Source: Pholiota molesta
Lineage: Eukaryota > Basidiomycota > Agaricomycetes > Agaricales > Strophariaceae
Length of the DNA: 10,588 bases
Direction of reading: 5' to 3'
NCBI GenBank assembly: GCA_014925825.1
Contig: JACGCK010000620.1
Coordinates: 1-10,588 of the forward strand
Part shown: in pieces, positions 1 through 8,606 of the stretch
Layout: each line of letters starts with the position of its first letter
Position numbering within the stretch: the stretch's first letter is position 1
Notes under the pieces: model-generated
Seen by the model: the letters and a program-made list of their open reading frames with translations, nothing else
Told to the model about the DNA's origin: nothing
Databases searched by the model: none
Translations under genes and position numbers: made by a program

Positions 1-64
1 AGACTACAACTGCTCTACAAAAATCTGACATTGAAAAGCACAGTATATGTGTTTTTTACAAATA
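1..64. repeat. Highly diverged satellite tail at the left array edge
   Basis: Positions 8-31 (ACTGCTCTACAAAAATCTGA and the following CAT) still match the usual A-tract part of a monomer, GCACTCTGCAAAAAATCTGA. Positions 32-64 then replace the usual 40 bases that hold the landmark and second dyad with about 33 unrelated AT-rich bases, including TATATGTG and a T6 run. The landmark is absent here. I read this as the tail of a degenerate monomer at the boundary with non-satellite DNA, which probably lies just upstream. No gene signal is visible. Confidence 0.75.
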
Positions 65-231
65 AACCAAACTAAATATCAATGCGCAGAGTGCAAATCA
101 TGTCGTAGTGACACGAATTTTTTTTGGTCCAAACGTGAGGATCAACGGGCCTCACTTGTACCAGTAGCGCGAGCACCAGCACTCTGCGAACAATCTGACA
201 TGCCATTCTGTCTCTGAGGCTCTAAGATCCT
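65..231. repeat. Diverged edge monomer, mosaic of A and B characters
   Basis: This copy has the A-type AT-rich segment (AACCAAACTAAATATCAATG against the usual AACAAAACTAGATAGCAATG), so it has the A layout. It also shares several point features with B monomers: CAGAGTGC rather than CTGAGTGC, GACACGA rather than GCCACGA, a T8 tract, GCGAGCACC rather than GCACGCACC, and GCGAACAATC with a G after GC. Several CpG sites of the consensus appear as TpG or CpA. The outer arms of the central dyad are kept (GTGAGG at 135-140, CCTCAC at 150-155) although its loop differs. Edge copies usually escape homogenisation, so this one may be close to the ancestral state. Confidence 0.85.
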
Positions 232-261
232 CACTTTAGACAACAAAACTAGATAGCAATG

Positions 262-365
262 CGCTGAGTGCAAATCTCGTCGTAGTGCCACGATTTTTTG
301 TGCGTCCAGAAGTGAGGCTCGTCGCGCCTCACTCGTACCAGTAGCGCACGCACCAGCACTCTGCA
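262..365. repeat. Outer inverted repeat flanking the central dyad (reference position)
   Basis: The left arm CGCTGAGTGC (262-271) and right arm GCACTCTGCA (356-365) are inverted copies with one internal mismatch and one end mismatch. In the edge monomer the arms are perfect over 10 bp (CGCAGAGTGC at 85-94, GCACTCTGCG at 179-188). In B copies AGAGTGC pairs with GCACTCT over 7 bp. The arms enclose the T-tract and central dyad. They could allow a larger folded structure in single-stranded DNA or transcript, but the arms are not centred on the dyad. Confidence 0.6.
311..333. repeat. Central 23-bp dyad in each monomer (reference position)
   Basis: AGTGAGGC and GCCTCACT are perfect 8-bp inverted arms around TCGTCGC. 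Inside the loop two further C-G pairs are possible around a central T, so the element is a 23-bp dyad with one mismatched pair. It is present in A, B and C copies, for example 135-155 in the edge monomer in reduced form. It could extrude as a small cruciform or bind a symmetric protein dimer; no function is shown by the sequence alone. Confidence 0.8.
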
Positions 366-391
366 AAAAATCTGACATGCCATTCTGTCTC

Positions 392-412
392 TGAGGCTCT
401 AAGATCCTCACT
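392..412. repeat. Second, related dyad around the landmark (reference position)
   Basis: TGAGG and CCTCA arms flank CTCTAAGAT, forming a 5-bp-arm dyad. Written as TGAGGCTC-6 nt-CCTCACT it has the same length as the inner 21 bp of the central dyad and agrees with it at 16 of 21 positions, differing only in the middle. It begins 79 bp after the first. In B copies and before C copies the last part reads CCTCATT. Confidence 0.75.
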
Positions 413-585
413 TTAGACAACAAAACTAGATAGCAATGCGCTGAGTGCAAATCTCGTCGTAGTGCCACGATTTTTTGTGCGTCCAGAAGTGAGGCTCGTC
501 GCGCCTCACTCGTACCAGTAGCGCACGCACCAGCACTCTGCAAAAAATCTGACATGTCATTCCGTCTCTGAGGCTCTAAGATCCT

Positions 586-742
586 CATTTATGCTGCACA
601 GAGTGCAATTCTTGTCATAATGACACGATTTTTTTTGCGTCCAGAAGTGAGGCTCGTCGCGCCTCACTCGTCCTGTAGTGCGAGCACCAGCACTCTGCGA
701 AAAATCTGACATGCCATTCTGTCTCTGAGGCTCTAAGATCCT
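586..742. repeat. Type B monomer (157 bp), reference copy
   Basis: It replaces the A segment between CCTCA and GAGTGC with the short TTTATGCTGCACA, making the monomer about 20 bp shorter. It then has its own variants: GTGCAATTCTTGTCATAATG, GACACGA, a T8 tract without the following GTG, CGTCCTGTAGTGCGAGCACC on the right side, and GCGAAAAATC in place of GCAAAAAATC. Both dyads are present. It is preceded by an A carrying the TGTCATTCCG marker (about 554-563). In B the two dyads are spaced almost equally, 79 and 78 bp apart around the tandem. Confidence 0.93.
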
Positions 743-1096
743 CACTTTAGACAACAAAACTAGATAGCAATGCGCTGAGTGCAAATCTCGTCGTAGTGCC
801 ACGATTTTTTGTGCGTCCAGAAGTGAGGCTCGTCGCGCCTCACTCGTACCAGTAGCGCACGCACCAGCACTCTGCGAAAAATCTGACATGCCATTCTGTC
901 TCTGAGGCTCTAAGATCCTCACTTTAGACAACAAAACTAGATAGCAATGCGCTGAGTGCAAATCTCGTCGTAGTGCCACGATTTTTTGTGCGTCCAGAAG
1001 TGAGGCTCGTCGCGCCTCACTCGTACCAGTAGCGCACGCACCAGCACTCTGCAAAAAATCTGACATGCCATTCTGTCTCTGAGGCTCTAAGATCCT
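586..1096. repeat. Higher-order unit B-A-A (511 bp)
   Basis: A full B copy is followed by two 177-bp A monomers. The first A has GCGAAAAATC (a B-like A-tract) and the second GCAAAAAATC, the same order as the first two A copies of the unit at 6738-7425. The second A ends with the ordinary TGCCATTCTG rather than the pre-B marker, and the monomer that follows is type C, not B. The unit looks like the start of a B-AAA unit that was rearranged at about 1090. Confidence 0.85.
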
Positions 1097-1940
1097 CATT
1101 TAGCCATGAACATGGAGTGCAAATCTCGTCGTAGTGCCACGATTTTTTGTGCGTCCAGAAGTGAGGCTCGTCGCGCCTCACTCGTACCAGTAGCGCACGC
1201 ACCAGCACTCTGCAAAAAATCTGACATGCCATTCGTCTCTGAGGCTCTAAGATCCTCACTTTAGACAACAAAACTAGATAGCATGCGCTGAGTGCAATCT
1301 CGTCGTAGTGCCACGATTTTTTGTGCGTCCAGAAGTGAGGCTCGTCGCGCCTCACTCGTACCAGTAGCGCACGCACCAGCACTCTGCAAAAAATCTGACA
1401 TGCATTCGTCTCTGAGGCTCTAAGATCCTCATTTAGCCTGAACAGGAGTGCAAATCTCGTCGTAGTGCACGATTTTTTTGCGTCCAGAAGTGAGGCTCGT
1501 CGCGCCTCACTCGTACCAGTAGCGCACGCACCAGCACTCTGCAAAAAATCTGACATGCCATTCTGTCTCTGAGGCTCTAAGATCCTCACTTTAGACAACA
1601 AAACTAGATAGCAATGCGCTGAGTGCAAATCTCGTCGTAGTGCCACGATTTTTTGTGCGTCCAGAAGTGAGGCTCGTCGCGCCTCACTCGTACCAGTAGC
1701 GCACGCACCAGCACTCTGCAAAAAATCTGACATGCCATTCTGTCTCTGAGGCTCTAAGATCCTCACTTTAGACAACAAAACTAGATAGCAATGCGCTGAG
1801 TGCAAATCTCGTCGTAGTGCCACGATTTTTTGTGCGTCCAGAAGTGAGGCTCGTCGCGCCTCACTCGTACCAGTAGCGCACGCACCAGCACTCTGCAAAA
1901 AATCTGACATGTCATTCCGTCTCTGAGGCTCTAAGATCCT
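1097..1940. repeat. Irregular C-A-C-A-A block with a unique short monomer type
   Basis: Monomer lengths here are 160 (1097-1256), 173, 157 (1430-1586), 177 and 177. The two short ones are type C: after CCTCATTTAG they carry CCATGAACATGG or CCTGAACAGG and then an A-like GAGTGCAAATCTCGTCGTAG, instead of the B-specific GTGCAATTCTTGTC. They therefore have B-like length but A-like body. The block 1210-1480 also holds several single-base losses (ATTCGTCTCT, GCATGCGCTG, GTGCAATCTC, GTGCACGATT). The last A (1764-1940) carries the TGTCATTCCG marker and leads into a canonical B. Confidence 0.85.
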
Positions 1941-2806
1941 CATTTATGCTGCACAGAGTGCAATTCTTGTCATAATGACACGATTTTTTTTGCGTCCAGA
2001 AGTGAGGCTCGTCGCGCCTCACTCGTCCCAGTAGTGCGAGCACCAGCACTCTGCGAAAAATCTGACATGCCATTCTGTCTCTGAGGCTCTAAGATCCTCA
2101 CTTTAGACAACAAAACTAGATAGCAATGCGCTGAGTGCAAATCTCGTCGTAGTGCCACGATTTTTTGTGCGTCCAGAAGTGAGGCTCGTCGCGCCTCACT
2201 CGTACCAGTAGCGCACGCACCAGCACTCTGCAAAAAATCTGACATGCCATTCTGTCTCTGAGGCTCTAAGATCCTCACTTTAGACAACAAAACTAGATAG
2301 CAATGCGCTGAGTGCAAATCTCGTCGTAGTGCCACGATTTTTTGTGCGTCCAGAAGTGAGGCTCGTCGCGCCTCACTCGTACCAGTAGCGCACGCACCAG
2401 CACTCTGCGAAAAATCTGACATGCCATTCTGTCTCTGAGGCTCTAAGATCCTCACTTTAGACAACAAAACTAGATAGCAATGCGCTGAGTGCAAATCTCG
2501 TCGTAGTGCCACGATTTTTTGTGCGTCCAGAAGTGAGGCTCGTCGCGCCTCACTCGTACCAGTAGCGCACGCACCAGCACTCTGCAAAAAATCTGACATG
2601 CCATTCTGTCTCTGAGGCTCTAAGATCCTCACTTTAGACAACAAAACTAGATAGCAATGCGCTGAGTGCAAATCTCGTCGTAGTGCCACGATTTTTTGTG
2701 CGTCCAGAAGTGAGGCTCGTCGCGCCTCACTCGTACCAGTAGCGCACGCACCAGCACTCTGCAAAAAATCTGACATGTCATTCCGTCTCTGAGGCTCTAA
2801 GATCCT
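1941..2806. repeat. Higher-order unit B-A-A-A-A, first copy (866 bp)
   Basis: A 158-bp full B (GTCCCAGTAGTGCGAGCACC, then GCGAAAAATC) is followed by four 177-bp A copies. Their A-tract states in order are A6, G-plus-A5 (GCGAAAAATC near 2407), A6 and A6. The last carries TGTCATTCCG. The internal pattern differs from the next three units, so this five-monomer unit is an older or separate amplification product. Confidence 0.9.
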
Positions 2807-3669
2807 CATTTATGCTGCACAGAGTGCAATTCTTGTCATAATGACACGATTTTTTTTGCGTCCAGAAGTGAGGCTCGTCGCGCCTCACTCGTACCAGTAG
2901 CGCACGCACCAGCACTCTGCAAAAATCTGACATGCCATTCTGTCTCTGAGGCTCTAAGATCCTCACTTTAGACAACAAAACTAGATAGCAATGCGCTGAG
3001 TGCAAATCTCGTCGTAGTGCCACGATTTTTTGTGCGTCCAGAAGTGAGGCTCGTCGCGCCTCACTCGTACCAGTAGCGCACGCACCAGCACTCTGCAAAA
3101 AATCTGACATGCCATTCTGTCTCTGAGGCTCTAAGATCCTCACTTTAGACAACAAAACTAGATAGCAATGCGCTGAGTGCAAATCTCGTCGTAGTGCCAC
3201 GATTTTTTGTGCGTCCAGAAGTGAGGCTCGTCGCGCCTCACTCGTACCAGTAGCGCACGCACCAGCACTCTGCAAAAATCTGACATGCCATTCTGTCTCT
3301 GAGGCTCTAAGATCCTCACTTTAGACAACAAAACTAGATAGCAATGCGCTGAGTGCAAATCTCGTCGTAGTGCCACGATTTTTTGTGCGTCCAGAAGTGA
3401 GGCTCGTCGCGCCTCACTCGTACCAGTAGCGCACGCACCAGCACTCTGCAAAAATCTGACATGCCATTCTGTCTCTGAGGCTCTAAGATCCTCACTTTAG
3501 ACAACAAAACTAGATAGCAATGCGCTGAGTGCAAATCTCGTCGTAGTGCCACGATTTTTTGTGCGTCCAGAAGTGAGGCTCGTCGCGCCTCACTCGTACC
3601 AGTAGCGCACGCACCAGCACTCTGCAAAAAATCTGACATGTCATTCCGTCTCTGAGGCTCTAAGATCCT
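2807..3669. repeat. Higher-order unit B-A-A-A-A, second copy (863 bp)
   Basis: The B copy here is chimeric: the left part is B (TTTATGCTGCACAGAGTGC, T8), but the right part is A-like (GTACCAGTAGCGCACGCACC and GCAAAAATC). The four A monomers have A-tract lengths 6, 5, 5 and 6, giving monomer lengths 177, 176, 176 and 177. The last has the pre-B marker. The 6-5-5-6 pattern recurs in the next two units and is good evidence that whole five-monomer units were copied. Confidence 0.92.
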
Positions 3670-4532
3670 CATTTATGCTGCACAGAGTGCAATTCTTGTC
3701 ATAATGACACGATTTTTTTTGCGTCCAGAAGTGAGGCTCGTCGCGCCTCACTCGTACCAGTAGCGCACGCACCAGCACTCTGCAAAAAATCTGACATGCC
3801 ATTCTGTCTCTGAGGCTCTAAGATCCTCACTTTAGACAACAAAACTAGATAGCAATGCGCTGAGTGCAAATCTCGTCGTAGTGCCACGATTTTTTGTGCG
3901 TCCAGAAGTGAGGCTCGTCGCGCCTCACTCGTACCAGTAGCGCACGCACCAGCACTCTGCAAAAAATCTGACATGCCATTCTGTCTCTGAGGCTCTAAGA
4001 TCCTCACTTTAGACAACAAACTAGATAGCAATGCGCTGAGTGCAAATCTCGTCGTAGTGCCACGATTTTTTGTGCGTCCAGAAGTGAGGCTCGTCGCGCC
4101 TCACTCGTACCAGTAGCGCACGCACCAGCACTCTGCAAAAATCTGACATGCCATTCTGTCTCTGAGGCTCTAAGATCCTCACTTTAGACAACAAAACTAG
4201 ATAGCAATGCGCTGAGTGCAAATCTCGTCGTAGTGCCACGATTTTTTGTGCGTCCAGAAGTGAGGCTCGTCGCGCCTCACTCGTACCAGTAGCGCACGCA
4301 CCAGCACTCTGCAAAAATCTGACATGCCATTCTGTCTCTGAGGCTCTAAGATCCTCACTTTAGACAACAAAACTAGATAGCAATGCGCTGAGTGCAAATC
4401 TCGTCGTAGTGCCACGATTTTTTGTGCGTCCAGAAGTGAGGCTCGTCGCGCCTCACTCGTACCAGTAGCGCACGCACCAGCACTCTGCAAAAAATCTGAC
4501 ATGTCATTCCGTCTCTGAGGCTCTAAGATCCT
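3670..4532. repeat. Higher-order unit B-A-A-A-A, third copy (863 bp)
   Basis: A 158-bp chimeric B (right part A-like, GCAAAAAATC) is followed by four A monomers with the same 6-5-5-6 A-tract pattern as the unit before. One private change is a missing A in ACAACAAACTAG at about 4013-4024, making that monomer 175 bp. The last A carries the pre-B marker. Confidence 0.92.
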
Positions 4533-5392
4533 CATTTATGCTGCACAGAGTGCAATTCTTGTCATAATGACACGATTTTTTTGCGTCCAGAAGTGAGGCT
4601 CGTCGCGCCTCACTCGTCCAGTAGCGCAGCACCAGCACTCTGCGAAAAATCTGACATGCCATTCTGTCTCTGAGGCTCTAAGATCCTCACTTTAGACAAC
4701 AAAACTAGATAGCAATGCGCTGAGTGCAAATCTCGTCGTAGTGCCACGATTTTTTGTGCGTCCAGAAGTGAGGCTCGTCGCGCCTCACTCGTACCAGTAG
4801 CGCACGCACCAGCACTCTGCAAAAAATCTGACATGCCATTCTGTCTCTGAGGCTCTAAGATCCTCACTTTAGACAACAAAACTAGATAGCAATGCGCTGA
4901 GTGCAATCTCGTCGTAGTGCCACGATTTTTTGTGCGTCCAGAAGTGAGGCTCGTCGCGCCTCACTCGTACCAGTAGCGCACGCACCAGCACTCTGCAAAA
5001 ATCTGACATGCCATTCTGTCTCTGAGGCTCTAAGATCCTCACTTTAGACAACAAAACTAGATAGCAATGCGCTGAGTGCAAATCTCGTCGTAGTGCCACG
5101 ATTTTTTGTGCGTCCAGAAGTGAGGCTCGTCGCGCCTCACTCGTACCAGTAGCGCACGCACCAGCACTCTGCAAAAATCTGACATGCCATTCTGTCTCTG
5201 AGGCTCTAAGATCCTCACTTTAGACAACAAAACTAGATAGCAATGCGCTGAGTGCAAATCTCGTCGTAGTGCCACGATTTTTTGTGCGTCCAGAAGTGAG
5301 GCTCGTCGCGCCTCACTCGTACCAGTAGCGCACGCACCAGCACTCTGCAAAAAATCTGACATGTCATTCCGTCTCTGAGGCTCTAAGATCCT
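4533..5392. repeat. Higher-order unit B-A-A-A-A, fourth copy (860 bp)
   Basis: The B copy is 155 bp, with a shortened T7 tract and right side GTCCAGTAGCGCAGCACC followed by GCGAAAAATC, so its right half belongs to the full B class. The four A monomers keep the 6-5-5-6 A-tract pattern. The second has a private loss (GTGCAATCTC at about 4901-4910). The A block therefore matches the two preceding units while the B half does not, which suggests exchange between units inside B. Confidence 0.9.
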
Positions 5393-5723
5393 CATTTATG
5401 CTGCACAGAGTGCAATTCTTGTCATAATGACACGATTTTTTTTGCGTCCAGAAGTGAGGCTCGTCGCGCCTCACTCGTCCAGTAGTGCGAGCACCAGCAC
5501 TCTGCGAAAAATCTGACATGCCATTCTGTCTCTGAGGCTCTAAGATCCTCACTTTAGACAACAAAACTAGATAGCAATGCGCTGAGTGCAAATCTCGTCG
5601 TAGTGCCACGATTTTTTGTGCGTCCAGAAGTGAGGCTCGTCGCGCCTCACTCGTACCAGTAGCGCACGCACCAGCACTCTGCAAAAATCTGACATGCATT
5701 CGTCTCTGAGGCTCTAAGATCCT
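5393..5723. repeat. Higher-order unit B-A (331 bp)
   Basis: A full-class 157-bp B is followed by a single 174-bp A. That A ends with TGCATTCGTCTCTG, lacking the clear pre-B marker and missing single bases, although a B-like monomer follows. This is the first two-monomer unit after four five-monomer units, so it marks a change in unit length within the array. Confidence 0.85.
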
Positions 5724-6403
5724 CATTTATGCTGCACGAGTGCAATCTGTCTATGCACGATTTTTTTGCGTCCAGAAGTGAGGCTCGTCGCGCCTCACTC
5801 GTACCAGTAGCGCACGCACCAGCACTCTGCAAAAATCTGACATGCCATTCTGTCTCTGAGGCTCTAAGATCCTCACTTTAGACAACAAAACTAGATAGCA
5901 ATGCGCTGAGTGCAAATCTCGTCGTAGTGCCACGATTTTTTGTGCGTCCAGAAGTGAGGCTCGTCGCGCCTCACTCGTACCAGTAGCGCACGCACCAGCA
6001 CTCTGCGAAAAATCTGACATGCCATTCTGTCTCTGAGGCTCTAAGATCCTCACTTTAGACAACAAAACTAGATAGCAATGCGCTGAGTGCAAATCTCGTC
6101 GTAGTGCCACGATTTTTTGTGCGTCCAGAAGTGAGGCTCGTCGCGCCTCACTCGTACCAGTAGCGCACGCACCAGCACTCTGCAAAAATCTGACATGCCA
6201 TTCTGTCTCTGAGGCTCTAAGATCCTCACTTTAGACAACAAAACTAGATAGCAATGCGCTGAGTGCAAATCTCGTCGTAGTGCCACGATTTTTTGTGCGT
6301 CCAGAAGTGAGGCTCGTCGCGCCTCACTCGTACCAGTAGCGCACGCACCAGCACTCTGCAAAAAATCTGACATGTCATTCCGTCTCTGAGGCTCTAAGAT
6401 CCT
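5724..6403. repeat. Higher-order unit B'-A-A-A (680 bp), shortened B
   Basis: The B copy is only 150 bp: TTTATGCTGCACGAGTGCAA followed by TCTGTCTATGCACG, with several bases missing relative to the canonical ATTCTTGTCATAATGACACG. Its right half is A-like. The three A monomers have A-tract states G-plus-A5, A5 and A6, and the last carries TGTCATTCCG. The odd B either has real small deletions or is a poorly resolved consensus. Confidence 0.82.
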
Positions 6404-6737
6404 CATTTATGCTGCACAGAGTGCAATTCTTGTCATAATGACACGATTTTTTTTGCGTCCAGAAGTGAGGCTCGTCGCGCCTCACTCGTACCAGTAGCGC
6501 ACGCACCAGCACTCTGCAAAAATCTGACATGCCATTCTGTCTCTGAGGCTCTAAGATCCTCACTTTAGACAACAAAACTAGATAGCAATGCGCTGAGTGC
6601 AAATCTCGTCGTAGTGCCACGATTTTTTGTGCGTCCAGAAGTGAGGCTCGTCGCGCCTCACTCGTACCAGTAGCGCACGCACCAGCACTCTGCAAAAAAT
6701 CTGACATGTCATTCCGTCTCTGAGGCTCTAAGATCCT
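6404..6737. repeat. Higher-order unit B-A (334 bp)
   Basis: A chimeric B (right side GTACCAGTAGCGCACGCACC, GCAAAAATC) is followed by one 177-bp A carrying the pre-B marker. It matches a canonical B-A(1) unit of 157 + 177. Confidence 0.9.
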
Positions 6738-7425
6738 CATTTATGCTGCACAGAGTGCAATTCTTGTCATAATGACACGATTTTTTTGCGTCCAGAAGTG
6801 AGGCTCGTCGCGCCTCACTCGTCCCAGTAGTGCGAGCACCAGCACTCTGCGAAAAATCTGACATGCCATTCTGTCTCTGAGGCTCTAAGATCCTCACTTT
6901 AGACAACAAAACTAGATAGCAATGCGCTGAGTGCAAATCTCGTCGTAGTGCCACGATTTTTTGTGCGTCCAGAAGTGAGGCTCGTCGCGCCTCACTCGTA
7001 CCAGTAGCGCACGCACCAGCACTCTGCGAAAAATCTGACATGCCATTCTGTCTCTGAGGCTCTAAGATCCTCACTTTAGACAACAAAACTAGATAGCAAT
7101 GCGCTGAGTGCAAATCTCGTCGTAGTGCCACGATTTTTTGTGCGTCCAGAAGTGAGGCTCGTCGCGCCTCACTCGTACCAGTAGCGCACGCACCAGCACT
7201 CTGCAAAAAATCTGACATGCCATTCTGTCTCTGAGGCTCTAAGATCCTCACTTTAGACAACAAAACTAGATAGCAATGCGCTGAGTGCAAATCTCGTCGT
7301 AGTGCCACGATTTTTTGTGCGTCCAGAAGTGAGGCTCGTCGCGCCTCACTCGTACCAGTAGCGCACGCACCAGCACTCTGCAAAAAATCTGACATGTCAT
7401 TCCGTCTCTGAGGCTCTAAGATCCT
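6738..7425. repeat. Higher-order unit B-A-A-A (688 bp)
   Basis: A full-class B (GTCCCAGTAGTGCGAGCACC) with a T7 rather than T8 tract is followed by three 177-bp A copies with A-tract states G-plus-A5, A6 and A6. The last has the pre-B marker. The total equals 157 + 3 x 177. The first three monomers match the pattern at 586-1096, suggesting a common source. Confidence 0.9.
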
Positions 7426-7937
7426 CATTTATGCTGCACAGAGTGCAATTCTTGTCATAATGACACGATTTTTTTTGCGTCCAGAAGTGAGGCTCGTCGC
7501 GCCTCACTCGTCCCAGTAGTGCGAGCACCAGCACTCTGCGAAAAATCTGACATGCCATTCTGTCTCTGAGGCTCTAAGATCCTCACTTTAGACAACAAAA
7601 CTAGATAGCAATGCGCTGAGTGCAAATCTCGTCGTAGTGCCACGATTTTTTGTGCGTCCAGAAGTGAGGCTCGTCGCGCCTCACTCGTACCAGTAGCGCA
7701 CGCACCAGCACTCTGCAAAAAATCTGACATGCCATTCTGTCTCTGAGGCTCTAAGATCCTCACTTTAGACAACAAAACTAGATAGCAATGCGCTGAGTGC
7801 AAATCTCGTCGTAGTGCCACGATTTTTTGTGCGTCCAGAAGTGAGGCTCGTCGCGCCTCACTCGTACCAGTAGCGCACGCACCAGCACTCTGCAAAAAAT
7901 CTGACATGTCATTCCGTCTCTGAGGCTCTAAGATCCT
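7426..7937. repeat. Higher-order unit B-A-A (512 bp)
   Basis: A full-class 158-bp B with a T8 tract is followed by two A6-type 177-bp A monomers, the second carrying the pre-B marker. Confidence 0.9.
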
Positions 7938-8271
7938 CATTTATGCTGCACAGAGTGCAATTCTTGTCATAATGACACGATTTTTTTTGCGTCCAGAAGT
8001 GAGGCTCGTCGCGCCTCACTCGTCCCGTAGTGCGAGCACCAGCACTCTGCGAAAAATCTGACATGCCATTCTGTCTCTGAGGCTCTAAGATCCTCACTTT
8101 AGACAACAAAACTAGATAGCAATGCGCTGAGTGCAAATCTCGTCGTAGTGCCACGATTTTTTGTGCGTCCAGAAGTGAGGCTCGTCGCGCCTCACTCGTA
8201 CCAGTAGCGCACGCACCAGCACTCTGCAAAAAATCTGACATGTCATTCCGTCTCTGAGGCTCTAAGATCCT
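7938..8271. repeat. Higher-order unit B-A (334 bp)
   Basis: A B copy with GTCCCGTAGTGCGAGCACC on its right side (one base shorter than the full class) is followed by one 177-bp A with the pre-B marker. With the next unit it forms two consecutive dimeric repeats. Confidence 0.9.
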
Positions 8272-8606
8272 CATTTATGCTGCACAGAGTGCAATTCTTG
8301 TCATAATGACACGATTTTTTTTGCGTCCAGAAGTGAGGCTCGTCGCGCCTCACTCGTACCAGTAGCGCACGCACCAGCACTCTGCAAAAAATCTGACATG
8401 CCATTCTGTCTCTGAGGCTCTAAGATCCTCACTTTAGACAACAAAACTAGATAGCAATGCGCTGAGTGCAAATCTCGTCGTAGTGCCACGATTTTTTGTG
8501 CGTCCAGAAGTGAGGCTCGTCGCGCCTCACTCGTACCAGTAGCGCACGCACCAGCACTCTGCAAAAAATCTGACATGTCATTCCGTCTCTGAGGCTCTAA
8601 GATCCT
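8272..8606. repeat. Higher-order unit B-A (335 bp), chimeric B
   Basis: A 158-bp chimeric B with an A-like right half (GTACCAGTAGCGCACGCACC, A6) is followed by one 177-bp A with the pre-B marker. It is the same length class as the previous unit but has the other B subclass, so the two are not simple copies of each other. Confidence 0.9.

Larger units (their letters stand above)
232..408. repeat. Type A monomer (177 bp), reference copy
   Basis: Phased to begin just after the landmark. In order it contains: an AT-rich segment CACTTTAGACAACAAAACTA; the left arm CGCTGAGTGC (262-271); CGTCGTAGTGCCACGA; a T6 tract; the central dyad AGTGAGGC-7 nt-GCCTCACT (311-333); a CpG-rich stretch; the right arm GCACTCTGCA (356-365) running into an A6 tract; and the second dyad TGAGG...CCTCA that spans the landmark. 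I count 88 G/C in 177 (about 50%) and 11 CpG, most of them between the T-tract and the A-tract. The length is a multiple of three (59 codons), which matters for the minus-strand frame. Confidence 0.95.

Noticed and set aside
61..66. AATAAA-like polyadenylation signal near the left edge
   Set aside because: It is a six-base match in AT-rich diverged satellite, with no gene upstream in the window to support it.
232..408. CENP-B box in the monomer
   Set aside because: I looked for TTCG followed at the right distance by A and CGGG on both strands of the A and B consensus and did not find it.
311..412. Terminal inverted repeats of a small transposon
   Set aside because: The inverted arms are inside every monomer, there is no transposase and no target-site duplication, and the tandem head-to-tail order fits a satellite rather than separate insertions.
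586..742. Small RNA gene with an internal promoter ending at the T-tract
   Set aside because: The T6-T8 run could serve as a polymerase III terminator, but I could not find convincing A-box and B-box motifs, and no tRNA- or 5S-like fold was apparent.
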